Shown here: piece by piece, positions 21,936-24,156 of the stretch | Numbering within the stretch: position 1 is the first letter of the stretch | Layout of the letters: every line of letters starts with the position of its first letter | Source of the DNA: CAZNUM01 sp046861615 | GTDB lineage: Bacteria; Fidelibacterota; Marinisomatia; Marinisomatales; TCS55 | Length of the DNA: 24,156 nt | Direction of reading: 5' to 3' | Assembly (NCBI GenBank): GCA_046861615.1 | Contig: JBHHUS010000030.1 | Coordinates: forward strand, 1 to 24,156 | Notes under the pieces: generated by a model | What the model was told of the DNA's origin: nothing | Database searches by the model: none | What the model saw: only the letters and a program-made list of their open reading frames with translations | Made by a program: the position numbers and the translations under genes

Positions 21936-24029
21936 CTAGATCAATTTGCACAGGTCTTCGACGTTTTCCTTTTTCCCGAAAATAAGTAATTGGTCACCCT
22001 GCTCAATCACGGTATCCGGTGTGGGCATGAAATCCAGATATTTGTCGTTAAGCTTTTTCCGGATTAATAAAACGTCCACATTATATTTAGAACGAATTTT
22101 CAAAGATTGAATTGAGCGGTGTACAAATTCACTGGGTGTATTGACCCTAGCCATTAAAAAGCCTGGAATAACTTCTGTCTTTTCATGGTAGTATTGGTGA
22201 ATGTATTTAATAGAGGATGCAAGATATCCTGCAGTCTGGGACTGTATCAGCAAATCCTGATATTCTCTTAGAATATCCTCCCTTAAAACCTGACCAGTTA
22301 GTCTCCCCTGGTCATCCAGAACCGGAATTGCCAATGTGTCTGAATCAAGCATTAACCGTAATACCTCCTGGATCGGAACATGATTATTGATGGAGATGAA
22401 ATGAGTATTACATACATCCTTTACTTTAGTGTCCGGTGGAATTTCCTCCAGATGATTAAGGAATCTACGGACAGAGCCTTGGGTAATTATTCCTGATACA
22501 TTCTTTCGATCGTCGCAGGCGTAAAAAATGGATTGACTACTTTTTGACATCCTCTCCAGCAATTCATTCAGGGGGGCATCGTCACGGACAATTTCCACCA
22601 TCTGTTGTTTTATTTTTTCAACGCTTAACTGATTTAAAATATTTACAGCAGCGCCACCGTGAATATCGATACCGCGACGTTTCAATTTGATCGTGTAAAT
22701 ATTACCATCCAGGAAGCGGTTTGTGATGACTGTAGCGATAATACTGGAAATCATCAGGGGCAAAATAACGGAATATTCAGACGTCATTTCAAAAATGATC
22801 AGAATGGCGGTCATGGGTGCCTGGGTGGTGGCGGCAACAAGAGCCGCCATCCCTACTAGGGAATAGGCCCCATAGGATGCTGTTATGTCGGGGTAGAGGG
22901 AATGGAAGAGCAGACCCAGTGTTTCTCCTAAAACAGCACCCATAAAGAGAGACGGAGCAAATATTCCACCGGAGGCACCGGAACTGAGGGAAATGCTGGT
23001 GGCAAATATTTTCCCAAATAACAGCACGATTGCCAGCATTACGGATATTTGACCGGTTAATGCCTGGGACATGGATTCATAACCGACGCCTAAAACTTCC
23101 GGGATAAACAGAGCCATAATTCCCAGAACAATACCACCGGTAAGTGCTTTTAATCCCACGGAGATTTTCCAGTTATCAAACAGGTCCTCAAAGAAATATA
23201 AGGAGCGGACGAACAGCCACCCGGCAAATCCGCAGCAAATTCCCAGAATAATGTAAAAGGGAATCTCAGATACCGACAGGAATTGATAGGATGGCGGTAT
23301 GAAAGCTGGATAGTCCCCATAAAAACTGCGGGAGATGACGGTACCGAAAACAGAGGAAATAATCAATGGTCCAATTGCGGTAACGCTGAAATCACCCAGT
23401 ATAACTTCGCTGGCAAACAGCGCGCCAGCAATGGGAGCATTAAAAGTGGCAGCAATCCCGGCAGCAGCACCACAGCCAATAAAGGTCTTCATTCGTCTGG
23501 TGGAAACCTGGAAAAATTGTCCCACGGAAGATCCAAAGGCTGATCCGATCTGGACAATCGGGCCTTCCCGACCCACAGCAGCTCCCGAGGCAATCGAAAC
23601 GGCTGATGCAAATGCTTTTACCAGGACTACTCTTATTCGGATGAACCCATTTTTAGTGGCCACGGCATCAATCACTTCCGGAACGCCGTGTCCCTTAGCT
23701 TCCCAGGCAAATTTGAATACAAACAGTGCAACAGCAGTCATTCCCACCGTCGGGATGGCAATTTTGAGATAGATTGGAGCCGATCGGACCACCGCCACTA
23801 GAGCATCAGGGCCCCAGAATAACTCTTTGAACAGGGTTATTAAAGTTCTAAATCCTACCGCAAGGTAACCGGAAACGATTCCGATGATCATAGCAAATAT
23901 GATTACGAACAGTTGGTCAAACGATTTAATCCGGTGGAGCGTTTTTTGTAAAAAAGAATAAAATGCATTCCGGCGATCGATGTAACGCCGAATTTGAGAA
24001 ATTCGTTGTCTTGTGATTACTTTTACCAT
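21936..24029 (-). CDS. ClC-family chloride channel/transporter with CBS and RCK_C domains
   Basis: This 697-residue integral membrane anion channel or exchanger has a regulatory tail. The ClC core (about 36-440) shows the anion-path motifs GHGVPEV (113-119, in place of the usual GSGIPE), GREGPIVQIG (153-162, gating Glu155), NAPIAGALFASEV (197-209) and GGIFAPSLFMG (354-364). The 'proton glutamate' position next to Glu208 is Val209. A CBS pair follows (about 470-590), then a C-terminal TrkA-C/RCK_C-like domain (about 618-697) with MPTPDTVIEQGDQLLIFG. CBS and RCK_C tails usually sense nucleotides or other small ligands. It is a single gene, convergent with the men operon. The start is supported by the basic N-terminus; no strong ribosome site is seen. 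Confidence 0.93.
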   Translation of the reverse strand: MVKVITRQRISQIRRYIDRRNAFYSFLQKTLHRIKSFDQLFVIIFAMIIGIVSGYLAVGFRTLITLFKELFWGPDALVAVVRSAPIYLKIAIPTVGMTAVALFVFKFAWEAKGHGVPEVIDAVATKNGFIRIRVVLVKAFASAVSIASGAAVGREGPIVQIGSAFGSSVGQFFQVSTRRMKTFIGCGAAAGIAATFNAPIAGALFASEVILGDFSVTAIGPLIISSVFGTVISRSFYGDYPAFIPPSYQFLSVSEIPFYIILGICCGFAGWLFVRSLYFFEDLFDNWKISVGLKALTGGIVLGIMALFIPEVLGVGYESMSQALTGQISVMLAIVLLFGKIFATSISLSSGASGGIFAPSLFMGAVLGETLGLLFHSLYPDITASYGAYSLVGMAALVAATTQAPMTAILIIFEMTSEYSVILPLMISSIIATVITNRFLDGNIYTIKLKRRGIDIHGGAAVNILNQLSVEKIKQQMVEIVRDDAPLNELLERMSKSSQSIFYACDDRKNVSGIITQGSVRRFLNHLEEIPPDTKVKDVCNTHFISINNHVPIQEVLRLMLDSDTLAIPVLDDQGRLTGQVLREDILREYQDLLIQSQTAGYLASSIKYIHQYYHEKTEVIPGFLMARVNTPSEFVHRSIQSLKIRSKYNVDVLLIRKKLNDKYLDFMPTPDTVIEQGDQLLIFGKKENVEDLCKLI

Positions 24030-24156
24030 AATTCAAAATAAAAGGTAGAATTCATGAACACGAATTTAAGGGCTAATAATAATAACTCTGTAGTATAAAG
24101 CCACGTTTCAGCAGTAAAAATAGTGTAATTGTGATTCTGTGATACCCTGAAAAAAA

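Noticed and set aside
23335..23772. 145-residue plus-strand ORF opposite the ClC gene
   Set aside because: Antisense shadow of the conserved ClC core.
1..24156. tRNA, rRNA, CRISPR, IS or phage features
   Set aside because: No tRNA-like signature, regularly spaced repeat array, transposase or integrase reading frame was seen.

Overview
The window is a chromosomal stretch of ordinary bacterial genes with moderate GC. There are no rRNA, tRNA, phage, transposon or CRISPR features. The gene mix is a secreted multiheme c-type cytochrome, a GldA/F/G-type ABC set followed by a DUF4340 protein, and a full-length menaquinone operon with a short MenE and type I MenB. Several genes have strong AAGGAGG-like ribosome binding sites. 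This suggests a respiratory member of the FCB side of the tree (Neomarinimicrobiota, Calditrichota or a relative), but the taxon is an inference and not proven by the sequence.

Left part (1-4.2 kb): an OmpR-family response regulator and its membrane histidine kinase (minus strand) are divergent from an eight-heme lipoprotein cytochrome. The shared 200-bp spacer carries AT-rich direct repeats at 11-bp pitch, which suggests the two-component system may control the cytochrome, itself, or both. After the cytochrome come a strong hairpin terminator, a GC-rich REP-like palindrome, and a segment resembling the 5' half of a cobalamin riboswitch. These sit in front of a three-gene operon (4.2-6.1 kb): DUF2905 membrane protein, PP2C phosphatase, and homocysteine S-methyltransferase.

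Middle (6.1-9.2 kb): two tandem YjbQ-family paralogues, then an unrecognised 61-codon gene with an excellent ribosome binding site that overlaps a possible 27-codon cationic peptide. Next are a secreted transglutaminase-like protein and, convergent with it, a small secreted protein of unknown family. The spacer at 8.95-9.24 kb holds a nested inverted repeat.

Right part: 9.24-12.96 kb is a four-gene ABC/GldG/DUF4340 operon. From 13.06 kb a TetR regulator, preceded by an operator-like palindrome, heads a tightly packed, mostly overlapping menaquinone operon: menG(ubiE)-menI-menF-menD-menB-menA-menC-menE. Together these convert chorismate to menaquinone, except that no MenH is present here. A convergent ClC chloride channel/transporter with CBS and RCK_C tails ends the window (21.9-24.0 kb). 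It is separated from menE by a very AT-rich spacer. Menaquinone and the multiheme cytochrome both point to anaerobic or flexible respiration.

No clearly new multi-gene system is evident. The most interesting items are the riboswitch-like leader, the coupled small ORFs at 7.1-7.4 kb, the TetR-headed men operon without menH, and the ClC with a channel-like Glu-to-Val change.
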